Origin: Ferruginibacter sp.
GTDB lineage: Bacteria; Bacteroidota; Bacteroidia; Chitinophagales; Chitinophagaceae
Assembly (NCBI RefSeq): GCF_028288465.1
Contig: NZ_JAQBNR010000046.1
Span: 29,219 to 93,218, forward strand
DNA length: 64,000 nt
Direction of reading: 5' to 3'
Shown: positions 62,184 to 64,000 of the stretch, piece by piece
How positions within the stretch are numbered: the first letter of the stretch is position 1
How the letters are laid out: the number at the start of each line of letters is the position of its first letter
Notes under the pieces: generated by a model
Told to the model about the DNA's origin: nothing
What the model saw: only the letters and a program-made list of their open reading frames with translations
The model's database searches: none
Position numbers and translations under genes: made by a program

Positions 62184-64000
62184 TCATTTAAGTACAGTCT
62201 TCGTCAATGCCGAATTGAGTGCCTTCAATTTTTCTACGGGCATTTTCATATCTTTTCTGTCGTACGTAAGGAAGCCATTGCTTTCGCCTTCCACATCCGT
62301 AGTTTGAGTGTATACGGCGGCTGACAACCCTTTCTCTACTAAAGCAGGTATTTTATTGATTAACTCTGTATACCTTTTTAGTAACTCTTCTTTATTTTTA
62401 AAACTCTGGTAACCCCAGTTATTTTTAGATTGCCAGGTATGTCCTTCAACAGGTAGACCAAGACCGCCAAATTCGCCGAGCACCAATATTCTTTTGGCAC
62501 CAAACAATTCCGGATCAGGCATTAATGGTTCAGGATAATTGTGAAGGTCTATAATTGGACCGACGTTTACAAAGTTGCCACCGCTGGCTGTATTTACGAG
62601 GCGGCTTGGGTCTTTCTGCATCGTCCATTCTACAATTTCTTTTGTTTTAAACTGGCCCCAGGCTTCGTTAAATGGTACCCATACCACGATGCAGGGAAAA
62701 TTGTGCAGGTCCTGCATAATTTCATTCCACTCGGTACGAAATATTTTTTCCGATTCGGGTGTGCGGTCTTTATCTGTTGCACGGCCATAAATACCAGGCC
62801 TGTTTTCCCATTGGTTACCGAGGTCACCGGTGGGCATATCCTGCCACACAAGCATGCCGAGTTTATCGCAGTAATTGTACCAGCGGGCGCTTTCTGTTTT
62901 GGTGTGTTTGCGGATTAAATTAAATCCCATTGCCTTTGTTTGCTCGATGTCAAATTTCAATGCCTCATCGGTTGGGGCCGTGTACAAACCGTCGGGCCAC
63001 CAACCCTGGTCGAGCGGACCAAACTGAAAAACAAATTCATTGTTCAGCAACATACGTTGTATACCATTTTTATCTGCCTGCATGGAGATTTTCCGCATGG
63101 CGAAATAGCTTTTTACTTCGTCCACCTTTTTCCCTTTGCGCATAACCGTGTACGTTAAGTCGTACAAAAACGGGCTGTTGGGCGACCATAGCTGCGGATT
63201 GGCAATGGCCAACGTTGCATCGGTGCCGGGTTGTATTTTTTGCTCTGCTATTTTTTCTGTGCCTTTAAATGCGGTCGCTACCACTTCGTCTCCCGGTTGC
63301 AGTTGCTCCACTGTAGCTTTTATGTGCAGTGATTGTTTATCTACATCCGGTGTTTGTGTTGTAGTGCTGATGTATGTGTTGGGAACGGCTTCCAGCCAAA
63401 CTGTTTGCCAGATGCCGGTTACAGGCGTGTACCAAATACCTTTGGGATCTTTTACCTGCTTGCCTCGTGGCTGCGGACCATCGTCTGTGGGATCCCACAC
63501 ACGGATGGCAATTTGCTGGTTGCCTTTTTTGGCAAGCGCATTGGTAACATCAAAACTAAAAGGATCAAAGCCGCCCTGGTGAGTACCTACTTGTTTACCG
63601 TTTACGTACACCGTACACAACCAGTCAACCGCTCCAAACTGCAACAACACTTTATTGTTTTTAAAATTAGCCGGAAGACTGATGCTGCGCTGATACCATA
63701 ACACACTGTCCTTACCAACCGTTTTACCAACGCCGGATAATGCCGATTCCACGGCAAATGGTACCGCTATTTTACCTGCAAATGAAGCTGGTATTGTTTC
63801 CTGAGACTTTGGCAAAATAGCGTACTGCCACAATCCGTTTAGATTCATCCAGCTGTTGCGTACCATTTGTGGCCGGGGATATTCCTGCAATGGTTTTGCC
63901 GGATCCACTTTTTCTGCCCAGGACGTTACAATTTTATCGCCTGCAATTTTCCATTCGGATTGAGAAAAAGCTGTTACACAAAATGACGAAACAATAAATA
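62184..64000 (-). CDS. GH2-family beta-glycosidase, 5' end outside window
   Basis: The open frame continues past the right edge: the bases to 64000 encode the end of a signal peptide (VTAFSQSEW), so the true start lies beyond. Visible are the sugar-binding jelly-roll (WMNLNGLWQYAI, near 63850), the immunoglobulin-like domain, and the (beta/alpha)8 catalytic domain with IRKHTKTES, acid/base Glu in VPFNEAWG and nucleophile Glu in LVLGEFGG. Probably a beta-galactosidase (or beta-glucuronidase/mannosidase) that finishes galactan breakdown. About 605 residues are visible. Exported. Confidence 0.9.
   Translation of the reverse strand, partial: FIVSSFCVTAFSQSEWKIAGDKIVTSWAEKVDPAKPLQEYPRPQMVRNSWMNLNGLWQYAILPKSQETIPASFAGKIAVPFAVESALSGVGKTVGKDSVLWYQRSISLPANFKNNKVLLQFGAVDWLCTVYVNGKQVGTHQGGFDPFSFDVTNALAKKGNQQIAIRVWDPTDDGPQPRGKQVKDPKGIWYTPVTGIWQTVWLEAVPNTYISTTTQTPDVDKQSLHIKATVEQLQPGDEVVATAFKGTEKIAEQKIQPGTDATLAIANPQLWSPNSPFLYDLTYTVMRKGKKVDEVKSYFAMRKISMQADKNGIQRMLLNNEFVFQFGPLDQGWWPDGLYTAPTDEALKFDIEQTKAMGFNLIRKHTKTESARWYNYCDKLGMLVWQDMPTGDLGNQWENRPGIYGRATDKDRTPESEKIFRTEWNEIMQDLHNFPCIVVWVPFNEAWGQFKTKEIVEWTMQKDPSRLVNTASGGNFVNVGPIIDLHNYPEPLMPDPELFGAKRILVLGEFGGLGLPVEGHTWQSKNNWGYQSFKNKEELLKRYTELINKIPALVEKGLSAAVYTQTTDVEGESNGFLTYDRKDMKMPVEKLKALNSALTKTVLK

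Overview
The window looks like a chromosomal segment of a Bacteroidota bacterium, most likely in or near Chitinophagaceae. The evidence is AT-leaning DNA with weak Shine-Dalgarno signals, -7 boxes of the TAnnTTTG type, a type B C-terminal sorting domain (type IX secretion), a bacillithiol deacetylase, LytS/LytTR two-component systems, a periplasmic propeller sensor, and many secreted glycosidases. No rRNA, tRNA, CRISPR array or prophage was seen. Both ends cut genes: a histidine kinase at the left edge and a GH2 glycosidase at the right edge.

Layout. 1-2.3 kb: a phosphorelay module (histidine kinase, Hpt protein, LytTR regulator). 2.3-3.4 kb: gene-free, with two related leader-like segments. 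3.4-11.6 kb: secreted beta-helix protein, serine hydrolase, lipoproteins, an ECF sigma/anti-sigma operon with a probable outer-membrane protein, a glyoxalase-fold protein and a DinB remnant. 11.8-17.4 kb: PAS histidine kinase, and a secreted protein with 19 repeats of about 52 residues. 17.8-22.4 kb: housekeeping genes (bshB1, desaturase, DUF1003, glnS). 22.9-26.6 kb: OmpA-family operon and a c-type cytochrome. 26.9-29.9 kb: a propeller sensor whose kinase part is degenerate. 29.9-30.9 kb: a REP-associated tyrosine transposase among hairpin repeats. 30.9-33.8 kb: an operon of two LytS-type kinases and one LytTR regulator. 34.1-45.6 kb: glycosyltransferases, a lipoprotein/hemerythrin operon, a sugar permease with a ROK kinase, a Gfo/Idh/MocA oxidoreductase with a DUF1080 protein, and a low-complexity secreted protein. 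45.9-47.5 kb: a GAF sensor with a poor ATPase domain. 47.5-64 kb: a one-strand cluster for plant arabinogalactan-type glycans (GH53, GH43, GH127-like, BNR/sialidase-like, GH5-like, DUF4965, GH2, galactokinase, PQQ-type sugar dehydrogenase, LacI regulator). SusC/SusD are not in view and may lie beyond the right edge.

The most interesting signal is a probable LytTR regulon. A 9-bp direct repeat (CAATTCATn) with 21-bp period sits at one fixed distance from the -7 box upstream of three transcription units: the LytS-LytS-LytTR operon itself, the OmpA-family operon and a DUF5602-like lipoprotein gene. A fourth, weaker copy precedes a small membrane protein and the cytochrome. A second signal is a set of five intergenic arrays of degenerate heptamers in strict 7-nt phase, some arranged as inverted arms. 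A third is the REP family, whose outer stem sequence differs from copy to copy while staying complementary. Functions are assigned by family recognition from the translated sequence only; no database search was run.
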